From contig NZ_JACYHE010000026.1 in the NCBI RefSeq assembly GCF_021696945.1, forward strand, positions 1 to 64,000: a stretch of DNA of 64,000 nucleotides, in the 5' to 3' direction. The translations under genes were made by a program, and so were the position numbers. Under the pieces are notes generated by a model. The model was not told the origin of the DNA and made no database searches. It worked only from the letters and a program-made list of their open reading frames with translations. Source of the stretch: Streptomyces sp. JJ36. Its GTDB lineage: Bacteria; Actinomycetota; Actinomycetes; Streptomycetales; Streptomycetaceae. Positions within the stretch are counted from its first letter, which is position 1; each line of letters begins with the position of its first letter. Shown piece by piece: positions 16,534 to 24,842 of the stretch.

Positions 16534-17504
16534 CCGATACCCAGGTGCTTCCGCCCGGCACCGGGACGCGCCCGGAACCCGAGCCGCGCCCGGACCGGAT
16601 CCGGGCCGACCGGGCCCGGAAGAAACGGCGGCGCAAGGAGGCGCTGACCGCCCATCTGTTCCTGGCACCGTGGTTCATCGGGCTGCTGTGCATCACGGCC
16701 GGCCCGCTGCTCGCCTCGCTCTATCTGTCCTTCACCGAGTACAGCCCGATCGCCGGGTCCCACTGGATCGGGCTGGAGAACTACACGCGGATGCTGGACG
16801 ATCCGCGGTTCGCCAAGGCGCTGACCAACACCGCGGTCTATGTGTTCGTGTCGGTGCCCCTCCAGCTGGCCTTCGCGCTGGCGCTGGCGCTGATCCTGGA
16901 CCGCGGGGTGCAGGGGCTGCCGATCTACCGGTCGGTCTACTATCTGCCGTCACTGCTCGGCAGCAGCGTGGCCATCGCCATCCTGTGGCGGAAGGTGTTC
17001 GGCGACGAGGGCCTCTTCAACGAGTTCCTGGCCGTCTTCGGCGTCGAGGGCCGTAGCTGGATAGCGGACCCCTCCACCGCGCTGGGCACCCTGATCGTGC
17101 TCAACGTGTGGACCTTCGGCTCCCCGATGGTCATCTTCCTCGCGGGGCTGCGGCAGATTCCGCGCAGCTACTACGAGGCGGCGGAGATCGACGGGGCGGG
17201 GCGCGCCCGGAAGTTCTTCTCGATCACCCTGCCGCTGCTCACCCCGATCGTCTTCTTCAACCTGGTGCTGCAGCTCATCAACGCCTTCCAGTCCTTCACG
17301 CAGGCCTTCGTGGTGAGCGGCGGAAACGGCAGCCCGGCGGACTCCACGCTCTTCTACACGATGTACGTGTACAACAAGGGATTCAAGTCCTTCGAAATGG
17401 GCTATGCGGCGGCGATGGCCTGGGTGCTGGTCCTCATCATCGCCACCCTGACCGCGGTGAACTTCTTCATGTCGAAGTATTGGGTGTTCTACAATGACAA
17501 ATAA
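16530..17504 (+). CDS. CUT1 sugar ABC transporter permease (MalF/UgpA type)
   Basis: The 324-residue inner-membrane protein has a basic, cytoplasmic 45-residue N-terminus, then six predicted helices and the EAA coupling loop SYYEAAEIDGAGRARKFF followed by TLPLLTPIVFF. The N-terminal HLFLAPWFIGLLCITAGPLLASLYLSF block is typical of MalF-like CUT1 permeases without the extra domain. It starts inside the previous stop (ATGA) and overlaps the partner permease. The likely cargo is galacturonate oligomers or a related uronide. No ATPase is encoded in this operon; Streptomyces CUT1 systems commonly share the ATPase MsiK encoded elsewhere. Confidence 0.9.
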   Translation: MTDTQVLPPGTGTRPEPEPRPDRIRADRARKKRRRKEALTAHLFLAPWFIGLLCITAGPLLASLYLSFTEYSPIAGSHWIGLENYTRMLDDPRFAKALTNTAVYVFVSVPLQLAFALALALILDRGVQGLPIYRSVYYLPSLLGSSVAIAILWRKVFGDEGLFNEFLAVFGVEGRSWIADPSTALGTLIVLNVWTFGSPMVIFLAGLRQIPRSYYEAAEIDGAGRARKFFSITLPLLTPIVFFNLVLQLINAFQSFTQAFVVSGGNGSPADSTLFYTMYVYNKGFKSFEMGYAAAMAWVLVLIIATLTAVNFFMSKYWVFYNDK

Positions 17505-18432
17505 GGCCGCTCCGCGGGCAGCGGGGGAACCGGCCCGGGAGAAGACCCCGGAGAAGCGTGACACCACCGGCCTGAACGACACGCTGCTGGCCCGCGGGCT
17601 GCTGGCGGTGCGCGGCAGCCGGCTGCTCACCCACGCCGCGCTGATCCTCTTCGGCCTGGCGATGCTCTACCCGCTGCTGTGGATGATCTCCAGCGCGCTC
17701 AAGCCGGAGGAACTCATCTTCCGGGAACAGGGCCTGCTGCCCACCAGCGTCACCTTCGAGAACTTCCGCGAGGGCTGGGACGCGCTGCGGCACCCGTTCA
17801 GTCACTACTTCGTCAATTCGGCCCTGATCACCTTCGGCGCGGTCATCGGCAACCTGACCGCCTGTTCGCTGGCCGCCTATGCCTTCGCCCGGCTGGAGTT
17901 CCCGTTCAAGAGGCTGTGGTTCGCGGTGATGCTGGGCACGATCATGCTGCCGCTGCACGTGGTGCTCGTGCCGCAGTACATCCTCTTCTCGGAACTGGAC
18001 TGGATCAACACGTTCCATCCGCTGATCGTCCCGAAGTTCCTCGCCACGGACGCGTTCTTCATCTTCCTGATGGTGCAGTTCATCCGCACCCTGCCCAGGG
18101 ACCTGGACGAGGCCGCGGTGATCGACGGCGCCGGGCACTGGCGCATCTTCAGCCGGATCATCGTCCCGCTGTCCCTGCCGGCCCTGGCCACCACGGCGAT
18201 CTTCACGTTCATCTGGACCTGGAACGACTTCCTGAGCCAGTTGATCTTCCTGACCGACCCGGACATGCACACCGTCCCGGTGGCGTTGCGTACGTTCCTG
18301 GACTCCAGCGGTGATTCCTCCTGGGGACCGATGTTCGCCATGTCTGTGCTCTCGCTGGGGCCGATCTTCGGATTCTTCCTGGCGGGCCAGAAGTACCTGG
18401 TCCGGGGCATTGCGACAACCGGCCTCAAATAG
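17494..18432 (+). CDS. CUT1 sugar ABC transporter permease (MalG/UgpE type)
   Basis: This 312-residue permease has the MalG-like start LFGLAMLYPLLWMISSALKPEE, six helices, and the EAA loop DLDEAAVIDGAGHWRIFSRI followed by IVPLSLPALATTAIFTF. It begins within the last 11 bases of the first permease gene and is read in a different frame. It pairs with that permease to form the channel. The polar 30-residue N-terminus is cytoplasmic. Confidence 0.9.
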   Translation: MTNKAAPRAAGEPAREKTPEKRDTTGLNDTLLARGLLAVRGSRLLTHAALILFGLAMLYPLLWMISSALKPEELIFREQGLLPTSVTFENFREGWDALRHPFSHYFVNSALITFGAVIGNLTACSLAAYAFARLEFPFKRLWFAVMLGTIMLPLHVVLVPQYILFSELDWINTFHPLIVPKFLATDAFFIFLMVQFIRTLPRDLDEAAVIDGAGHWRIFSRIIVPLSLPALATTAIFTFIWTWNDFLSQLIFLTDPDMHTVPVALRTFLDSSGDSSWGPMFAMSVLSLGPIFGFFLAGQKYLVRGIATTGLK

Positions 18433-18502
18433 GGCCGACCGGAAATCACGACAGCGCCATCCGACAGCGCGGAGAACACACGTGAACGAAAAGGAGAGCC
18501 CA

Positions 18503-19780
18503 GTGCGCAAGCGGCGGAAGAGAATGTCGTCGGCACTGCTGACCACCGGTGTCCTGGCCTTCACGGCCGCCTGCGGCGGCGGCAGCGACGAGGGCGGCGA
18601 CGGCGGCCGGACCACCATCGAGTTCAGCTGGTGGGGGTCGGACGAGCGTCACCAGCTGACCCAGCAGGCGGTCGACGCCTTCATGAAGAAGAACCCCGGC
18701 ATCCAGGTCGAGATGCAGTACCGGGACTGGGACTCGTACTACGACACCCTGACCACCCAGCTCGCGTCCGGCGACGCCCCCGACGTCTTCACCATCGAGA
18801 TCCGGCGGCTGGGCGAGATCGCCCGCGCCGGGCAACTGGCCGACCTCGGTGAACTGGTGGACACCGCCGACCTCAACCAGCGGCTGCTGGCATCCGGCGC
18901 GGTGGACGGCACCCAGGTCGCCGTTCCCACCGGGGCCACCACGTTCGCCGTGATGGCCCACGACGGGATCCTGGCCGACGCCGGGGTGGAAGTCCCCGAC
19001 GACTCGAGCTGGACCTGGCAGGACTACCAGGCGCTGGCCGCCGAGATCAGCGCCGCCACCAAGGACGGCGTCTACGGGACCCAGCTCAACTTCAACGACG
19101 CGTTCCTGCGGCTCTTCGCCGCCCAGCGCGGTGAGGAGTTCTACTCCGGCGACCAGGTCGGCGTCACCGCCGGGACCATCGCCGACTGGTTCCGTCTCCA
19201 GCTGGAACTCATCGACGACGGCGGCTCCCCGGACGCCGACCTCTCCACCGAAGTCGGCGCCACCAGCGTCGAGCAGTCCCTGATCGCCACCAACACGGGC
19301 GCCATGGGCATGTGGTGGAGCAACCAGCTCGGAGCCCTGACCGAGGGCTCCGGCGCGGAGGTCACCGTGCTCCGGATGCCCAGAGAGGAGGGCGCGGAGA
19401 CCGACGGCATGTTCCTCCAGCCCACCATGTTCTGGGCGGTCAGCGAGCAGAGCGACGAGAAGGAGGCCGCCGCGAAGCTGGTGGACTTCCTCTCCAACGA
19501 CCCCGAGGCCGGCGTCATCCTGGGCAGCGACCGCGGCCTGCCGATGAACTCCGCGGTCCTGGAGTCGGTCCGCGGCGACCTGCCGCCCGCCGACCGGCAG
19601 ACGCTGGCCTTCATCGAGAAGCATTCCGACTCGCTGACCGCCCCGACCGCCTACCCCAACGGCGCGGGCGAGGTGCCGGACATGCTCCAGCGCTACGGCG
19701 AGGAGGTCGTCTTCGGCCGGATGAGCCCGGACGAGGCCGCCCGGGCCTTCCTCGACGAGGCCGACACCGCCCTCGGCTGA
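18503..19780 (+). CDS. Extracellular sugar-binding lipoprotein of the CUT1 importer
   Basis: The 425-residue binding protein has a basic N-terminus, hydrophobic core and lipobox FTAAC with the lipid-bearing Cys at residue 24, followed by a Gly/Asp linker and a family 1 binding fold (IEFSWWGSDERHQLTQQAVDAF, SYYDTLTTQLASGDAPDVF, AMGMWWSNQLGAL, YAEE-type C-terminus). The second GTG (18503) is chosen because AAGGAG lies six bases upstream; the GTG at 18482 would put seven extra residues before the signal. The order permease-permease-binding protein is the reverse of the usual CUT1 order. The ligand is probably a uronide. Confidence 0.9.
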   Translation: MRKRRKRMSSALLTTGVLAFTAACGGGSDEGGDGGRTTIEFSWWGSDERHQLTQQAVDAFMKKNPGIQVEMQYRDWDSYYDTLTTQLASGDAPDVFTIEIRRLGEIARAGQLADLGELVDTADLNQRLLASGAVDGTQVAVPTGATTFAVMAHDGILADAGVEVPDDSSWTWQDYQALAAEISAATKDGVYGTQLNFNDAFLRLFAAQRGEEFYSGDQVGVTAGTIADWFRLQLELIDDGGSPDADLSTEVGATSVEQSLIATNTGAMGMWWSNQLGALTEGSGAEVTVLRMPREEGAETDGMFLQPTMFWAVSEQSDEKEAAAKLVDFLSNDPEAGVILGSDRGLPMNSAVLESVRGDLPPADRQTLAFIEKHSDSLTAPTAYPNGAGEVPDMLQRYGEEVVFGRMSPDEAARAFLDEADTALG

Positions 19781-19798
19781 CGGCCCGGAGGCCGTGGT

Positions 19799-19830
19799 CC
19801 CCGGGGCCGGTCCCGCACCCGGCCCCGGGG
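19799..19830. terminator. Hairpin after the binding-protein gene
   Basis: CCCCGGGGCCGG pairs perfectly with CCGGCCCCGGGG around an eight-base loop, 19 bases after the stop. It could terminate the operon, or let part of the transcript continue into the Gfo/Idh/MocA gene at 19905 while protecting the upstream mRNA. Confidence 0.6.
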
Positions 19831-19904
19831 CCGTTCCCGGCCGGACCACCCCCTCACCCTCAGCACTTCCGTACCCGCACCGCCGGACGTGAGGAAGAAG
19901 ACCA

Positions 19905-21215
19905 GTGACTCGCCGCTACGCATTCGTCGGACTCGGCCACCGCGCGCAGATGTATGTGGACGCCCTGCTCGGGGAGTGGGCCGACGCGGGAGAGATCGTC
20001 GCCTTCTGCGACCCCAACCGCACCCGCATGGCCTACTACAACGAGCGGCTCACGGCCGCCGGGCGCCCCGCCGTGCCCTGCCTGCCGCCCGAGCGGTTCG
20101 GCGAGGCCCTGGACGCCGCCGACGCCGTGGTCGTCACCAGCGTGGACGCCACCCACGCCCGCTATGTGATCACCAGCCTGGAGGCCGGCCGGGACGTGGT
20201 GGTGGAGAAGCCCCTCACCGTGGACGCCGGGAGCTGCGCGGCCATCGCGGACGCCGCCGCCCGTTCCGCGGGGCGGATCGTCGTCACCTTCAACTACCGC
20301 TACTCACCCCGGAACTCCGCCGTGCGGCGGCTGCTCGCCGACGGCGCGATCGGCGAGGTGACCTCCGTGCACTTCGAGTGGGCCCTGGACACCGTCCACG
20401 GCGCCGACTACTTCCGCCGCTGGCACCGCGAGCAGGAGCACTCCGGCGGTCTGCTGGTGCACAAGTCCACCCACCACTTCGACCTGGTGAACTGGTGGCT
20501 GGGCGCCCGCGCCGAGCTGGTCTACGCCCAGACCGACCGCCGGTTCTACGGCGCCGACGGAGCCGGCGCCACCGCAGCCGCCGGCGGTCCACGACCGGAA
20601 CGCGCCCGCGGCGCCCCCGGACTGGGCACCGATCCCTTCCTGCTGGACCTCTCCGCCGACGAGCGTCTCACACGCCTGTACCTGGACGCCGAGCACGAGG
20701 ACGGCTACCACCGGGACCGGGACGTGTTCTCCCCGGACGTGGACATCGACGACACCATGTCCCTTCTGGTCCGCTACGACAGCCGTGCCGTGCTGACCTA
20801 CTCCCTGACCGCCTACGCCCCCTGGGAGGGCTACCGCGTCGCCTTCAACGGCACCCGGGGCCGCCTGGAGCTGGATGTGTGCGAGCGCGTCTGGACACCG
20901 CCGCAGGCCGCGATCGACCCCACCGCCTCCGGCAAGGAACACGCCGCCGGTACCTGGGAGAAGCTGGTGCTGCACCGGCACTGGTCCGAGCCGGAGACGA
21001 TCGACCTGGCACAGGGCGAAGGCGGTCACGGCGGAGGCGACCGCCTGCTGCTGGACGACGTCTTCCGTGGCCCGGGCGAGGACCCCCTGGTCCGCCAGGC
21101 CGGCTTCCAGGACGGTATCCGCAGCGTGCTCATCGGCGCGGCGGGCCGGCTCTCCTCCCGCCGGGGCCTGCCCGTCCGTCTCACCGACGAGGGCACCCGG
21201 CTGGTCGCGCCCTGA
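19905..21215 (+). CDS. Gfo/Idh/MocA-family oxidoreductase (after the CUT1 operon)
   Basis: The 436-residue protein has the Rossmann start RYAFVGLGHRAQMYVDAL, the EKP motif in VVVEKPLTVDAG, and the signature HKSTHHFDLVNWW with the His/Asp catalytic pair. This long subgroup of Gfo/Idh/MocA proteins often acts on glycosides or oligosaccharides. A polar insertion around residues 215-245 (rich in Gly, Ala, Pro and Arg) is unusual. Start GTG 19905 is preceded by GAGGAAG. It is separated from the importer by 124 bases that hold a hairpin, so it may be expressed at a lower level. Substrate unknown. Confidence 0.8.
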   Translation: MTRRYAFVGLGHRAQMYVDALLGEWADAGEIVAFCDPNRTRMAYYNERLTAAGRPAVPCLPPERFGEALDAADAVVVTSVDATHARYVITSLEAGRDVVVEKPLTVDAGSCAAIADAAARSAGRIVVTFNYRYSPRNSAVRRLLADGAIGEVTSVHFEWALDTVHGADYFRRWHREQEHSGGLLVHKSTHHFDLVNWWLGARAELVYAQTDRRFYGADGAGATAAAGGPRPERARGAPGLGTDPFLLDLSADERLTRLYLDAEHEDGYHRDRDVFSPDVDIDDTMSLLVRYDSRAVLTYSLTAYAPWEGYRVAFNGTRGRLELDVCERVWTPPQAAIDPTASGKEHAAGTWEKLVLHRHWSEPETIDLAQGEGGHGGGDRLLLDDVFRGPGEDPLVRQAGFQDGIRSVLIGAAGRLSSRRGLPVRLTDEGTRLVAP

Positions 21216-21217
21216 GC

Positions 21218-21237
21218 ACCCCCGGCCCGCCGGGGGT
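21218..21237. terminator. Hairpin after the oxidoreductase gene
   Basis: ACCCCCGG pairs with CCGGGGGT around a four-base loop directly after the stop at 21215. The LacI gene converges from the other side. Confidence 0.6.
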
Positions 21238-21331
21238 CTCCGCGGCCTCCCGGCCCTGAACCGGCGTCAGGCCGCCCGGTCGTGCCGCGCCGCCCGGCCC
21301 GGCAGCGCCACCGCGGGGACCGCCCGGCACC

Positions 21332-22381
21332 TCACTCCCGCACGGGGGGCGGTGCGGTGGAGCTCCGGATGACCACCTCGGTCGGCAGCACCAGCACCGC
21401 GCCGGGCTCCAGGGGAGCCCGGCGCAGCGCCAGCCGGCCGGCCATCGCTCCCGCGTCGGTCAGCGGGACCCGTACGGTGGTGAGCGGCGGCCAGGCGTCG
21501 CCGCTGAACGGGAGGTCGTCGAAGCCCGCGACCGACACCTCCTCGGGGACCCGCCGGCCCTCGTCGCGCAGCGCCGCGCAGGCACCGAGCGCGGCGGCGT
21601 CGTTGGCGGCGACCACCGCGGTCAGCCCCGGCTCCCGGCGCAGCAGGTCGCACGCCCCGGCATACCCCGAGGCCCGGTCGTAGGCGCCGTACACCACCCG
21701 GGACCCGGTGGCGTCCGGGTGGCCCTCCAGCGCCTCCCGGTGGCCCTGCAGCCGCAGCGCCGTCGTGGTCCGGCCCCGCGGCCCGGCTATGTAGCCGATC
21801 CTGCGGTGGCCGAGGGTGAGCAGGTGCTCGGTGAGCCGTCTGGCCCCCGAGCGGTGCGCGAAGTCGACGGTCGCCACCTCCGGCGCCTCCGCCAGGCCGG
21901 GCAGCGCGGGCCGCCCGCACAGCACGATGCGGACCCCGGAGGCGGCGAGCCGCCGCAGCCGGTCGGTGAGGGTCGTCTGGTCCTGCTCGTCCTCCGTGGT
22001 GCCGCCGGTGAGCACCACCGCGTCCGCGCGCTCGCGCTGCAGCAGCGCGAGGTAACCGAGTTCCTGCTCCGGCTCACCGCCGGTGTTGCCGATGACGGCC
22101 AGCCGGCCGCCGTCGACGCCGCCGATCTCCGTCTGCACGGCGCCGGCCAGCAGGCCGAAGTAGGGGTCGGCGATGTCGTTGACCAGCACGCCGACCAGGT
22201 CGGACGCGGCGGCGGCCAGGGCCCTGGCCGGGCCGTGCGTGACGTAGTCCAGCTCCCGCACGGCACGCTCCACCCGGGCCCGGGTCTCCCCGGCCACCGG
22301 GTAGTTGCCGTTCAGCACGCGGGAGACCGTCGCCGTGGAAACGCCCGCGCGGGCCGCGACATCCGCCAGTGTCACCGCCAT
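21332..22381 (-). CDS. LacI-family regulator of the DUF993 operon
   Basis: The 349-residue regulator has the LacI helix-turn-helix VTLADVAARAGVSTATVSRVL, the hinge ALAAAASDLVGVLV, and the sensor motifs DIADPYFGLLAGAV, VVAANDAAALGACAAL and VAGFDDLPFSGDAWPPLTTV. Start ATG 22381 has GAGGGG upstream. It is divergent from the Gfo/Idh/MocA-DUF993-TIM barrel operon, with a perfect GTAAGCGCTTAC palindrome in that operon's promoter, so it is almost certainly the operon's repressor. The effector is unknown. Confidence 0.9.
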   Translation of the reverse strand: MAVTLADVAARAGVSTATVSRVLNGNYPVAGETRARVERAVRELDYVTHGPARALAAAASDLVGVLVNDIADPYFGLLAGAVQTEIGGVDGGRLAVIGNTGGEPEQELGYLALLQRERADAVVLTGGTTEDEQDQTTLTDRLRRLAASGVRIVLCGRPALPGLAEAPEVATVDFAHRSGARRLTEHLLTLGHRRIGYIAGPRGRTTTALRLQGHREALEGHPDATGSRVVYGAYDRASGYAGACDLLRREPGLTAVVAANDAAALGACAALRDEGRRVPEEVSVAGFDDLPFSGDAWPPLTTVRVPLTDAGAMAGRLALRRAPLEPGAVLVLPTEVVIRSSTAPPPVRE

Positions 22382-22432
22382 GGGCAGCCCCCTCGCCCTC
22401 GGCACGCCCGGACCGCGGGGCCACGCCGACTC

Positions 22433-22483
22433 TTGTACCGCTCACTGTTCGCGAGCTAGCCTACCGCAATGGTAAGCGCTTAC
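22433..22483 (+). promoter_or_regulatory. Promoter with LacI operator for the DUF993 operon
   Basis: TTGTAC (22433-22438) and TAGCCT (22457-22462) are spaced 18 bases apart, a fair sigma-70-type promoter. The perfect 12-base palindrome GTAAGCGCTTAC (22472-22483) would cover the transcription start, a classical repressor position, 23 bases before the first start codon. Confidence 0.65.
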
Positions 22484-22506
22484 TACGAGAAGGCGAGGGC
22501 GGGGAG

Positions 22507-23664
22507 ATGGAGCGCAGAGTCATCCGGATCGCCATGAACGGCGTCACCGGCCGCATGGGTTACCGGCAGCACCTGGTCCGGTCGATCCTGGCCGTCAGGG
22601 AGCAGGGCGGCCTCCCCCTGGGGGAGGGAGCGGTGCTGTGGCCGGAACCGGTCCTCGTCGGACGCCGCGCCCACGCGCTGCACGAGATCGCCGCGCGGCA
22701 CGGACTCCCGGAGGACGCCGTCAGCACCGACCTGGACGCCGTGCTCGCCGACGAGAGCGTGGAGGTGTACTTCGACGCGCAGGTCACCTCCGCCCGCCCG
22801 GGCGCGCTGCGGAAGGCCATCGCCGCGGGCAAGCACGTCTACACCGAGAAGCCCACCGCCACCGGCACCGCAGAGGCCCTCGAGCTCGCCCGGCTCGCGG
22901 CACGGGCCGGGATCCGGCACGGCGTGGTGCAGGACAAGCTCTTCCTCCCCGGCCTGCGCAAGCTGAAGCGGCTGGTCGACAGCGGTTTCTTCGGCAGGAT
23001 CCTCTCGGTGCGCGGCGAGTTCGGCTACTGGGTGTTCGAAGGCGACTGGCAGCAGGCCCAGCGCCCCTCCTGGAACTACCGCGCCGAGGACGGCGGCGGC
23101 ATCGTCGTCGACATGTTCCCGCACTGGGAGTACGTGCTGCACGAGCTCTTCGGCCGGGTCACCAGCGTCCAGGCCCACATCGCCACCCACATCCCGCAGC
23201 GCTGGGACGAACAGGGCAAGCCGTACACCGCGACGGCCGACGACGCCGCCTACGGCATCTTCGGCCTGGAGGGCGGGGCGGTCGCCCAGATCAACTCCTC
23301 CTGGGCGGTCCGGGTGCACCGGGACGAGCTCGTCGAGTTCCAGGTGGACGGCACCCATGGCTCCGCCGTGGCCGGGTTGCGCGACTGCCGGGCACAGCAC
23401 CGTACGGCGACGCCGAAGCCGGTGTGGAACCCCGACCTCCCGGTGACCGAGGACTACCGCGCCCAGTGGCAGCAGGTCCCGGACAACGACACCTTCGGCA
23501 ACGGGTTCCGGGCCCAGTGGGAACTCTTCCTCCGCCATGTCGTCCAGGACACGCCCTACCACTGGGACCTGGCGGCCGGCGCCCGGGGCGTGCAGCTCGC
23601 GGAGCTGGGCCTCGCCGCGGCCGCCGGGGGACGCCGCATCGACGTACCGGAGGTGACCCTGTGA
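22507..23664 (+). CDS. Gfo/Idh/MocA-family oxidoreductase (DUF993 operon)
   Basis: The 385-residue protein has an N-terminal dinucleotide fold with an unusual glycine region (RIAMNGVTGRMGYRQHL), EKP motif in VYTEKPTATGTAEAL, a candidate catalytic Lys/Asp stretch HGVVQDKLFLPGLRKLKRL and GGGIVVDMFPHWEYVL with Asp and His in the family's catalytic position. Start ATG 22507 is preceded by a G-rich site; the open frame to 22369 runs through the promoter and is rejected. It is first of three coupled genes. The substrate is probably a sugar or sugar derivative handled next by the DUF993 and isomerase-like enzymes. Confidence 0.82.
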   Translation: MERRVIRIAMNGVTGRMGYRQHLVRSILAVREQGGLPLGEGAVLWPEPVLVGRRAHALHEIAARHGLPEDAVSTDLDAVLADESVEVYFDAQVTSARPGALRKAIAAGKHVYTEKPTATGTAEALELARLAARAGIRHGVVQDKLFLPGLRKLKRLVDSGFFGRILSVRGEFGYWVFEGDWQQAQRPSWNYRAEDGGGIVVDMFPHWEYVLHELFGRVTSVQAHIATHIPQRWDEQGKPYTATADDAAYGIFGLEGGAVAQINSSWAVRVHRDELVEFQVDGTHGSAVAGLRDCRAQHRTATPKPVWNPDLPVTEDYRAQWQQVPDNDTFGNGFRAQWELFLRHVVQDTPYHWDLAAGARGVQLAELGLAAAAGGRRIDVPEVTL

Positions 23665-24842
23665 CCCTGCGCCTGCCCCGCCCCGACGGCTCCCTGTACG
23701 CCTACACGCCCGCCGCCGTGCCCCGCCCGGCCCCGGGCGGGCCGCCCCCGGCCTCCCGCGCGGTCTTCGCGGCCGCCCATGTCGTCGCCGACCCGCTGAC
23801 CGGCGCCACGCCCGGCGGCCCGGCCGTCCTCGACTGGGACGCCACGCTGGCCTTCCGGCGCCATCTGTGGGCCCACGGTCTCGGCGTGGCCGAGGCCATG
23901 GACACCGCCCAGCGCGGCATGGGCCTGGACTGGCCGGCCGCCGCCGAGCTCGTCCGCCGGTCCGGCGCCGAGGCCAGGGCCGCCGGCGGCCGGATCGTCT
24001 GCGGCGTCGGCACGGACCAGCTCCCCGCCGGCGCCTCGCTGGACGAGGTGCGCGCCGCGTACGAGGAGCAGCTCGAGGTCGTCCAGCGGGCCGGCGCCCG
24101 GCCCGTCCTGATGGCCTCCCGGCATATGGCGGCCGCCGCCCGCGGCCCCGCCGACTACGCCACGGTCTACGGGCATCTGCTGAGCCAGGCCGACGAGCCG
24201 GTCGTCCTGCACTGGCTCGGCCCGGTGTTCGACCCGGCGCTGGAGGGCTACTGGGGTGCCCGGGACCTCGACGCCGCCGCGGAGATGCTGCTGGAGATCA
24301 TCGCGGCCCACCCCGGCCGGGTGGACGGCGTCAAGATCTCCCTGCTGAGCGCCGGCCGGGAGACCGCGCTGCGGCGGCGGCTGCCCGCAGGGGTGCGTTG
24401 CTACACCGGAGACGACTTCCACTACCCCGAGCTGATCGCCGGGGACGACCCGGCGGACGAGCCGGCAGCGGTCGGGAGCGGCTTCAGCGATGCGCTGCTG
24501 GGGGTCTTCGACCCCCTGGCCCCGGTGGCCGCCGACGCCGTGCGCCGCCTGGACGCCGGGGACACGGCGGGATTCCGGGCACTGCTCGACCCCACGGTGG
24601 AGCTGGCCCGCCACCTCTTCGCCGCGCCCACCCGCTTCTACAAGACGGGCGTGGTGTTCCTGGCCTGGCTGGCGGGCCACCAGACGCACTTCGCCATGGT
24701 CGGCGGATGGCAGTCGGCACGGTCCCTGCCGCACCTGGCCACCGCGTACCGCCTGGCCGACGTCCTCGGCCTCCTCCCGGACCCGGAGCGCGCCGAGGAC
24801 CGGATGCGCCGGCTGCTCGCCGTCCACGGGGTGACGGCATGA
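23661..24842 (+). CDS. DUF993, dihydrodipicolinate-synthase-like protein
   Basis: The 393-residue protein begins at GTG 23661 inside the previous stop (GTGA). Distinctive segments are VLDWDATLAFRRHLWAHGLG, AMDTAQRGMGLDW, LMASRHMAAAARGPADY, a likely Schiff-base-type lysine in VDGVKISLLS, and GDDFHYPELIAGD. These match what I remember of DUF993, a TIM-barrel family related to aldolases/dehydratases. The reaction is unknown; by analogy it could cleave or dehydrate a keto sugar made by the preceding oxidoreductase. Its stop overlaps the next start. Confidence 0.8.
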   Translation: MTLRLPRPDGSLYAYTPAAVPRPAPGGPPPASRAVFAAAHVVADPLTGATPGGPAVLDWDATLAFRRHLWAHGLGVAEAMDTAQRGMGLDWPAAAELVRRSGAEARAAGGRIVCGVGTDQLPAGASLDEVRAAYEEQLEVVQRAGARPVLMASRHMAAAARGPADYATVYGHLLSQADEPVVLHWLGPVFDPALEGYWGARDLDAAAEMLLEIIAAHPGRVDGVKISLLSAGRETALRRRLPAGVRCYTGDDFHYPELIAGDDPADEPAAVGSGFSDALLGVFDPLAPVAADAVRRLDAGDTAGFRALLDPTVELARHLFAAPTRFYKTGVVFLAWLAGHQTHFAMVGGWQSARSLPHLATAYRLADVLGLLPDPERAEDRMRRLLAVHGVTA

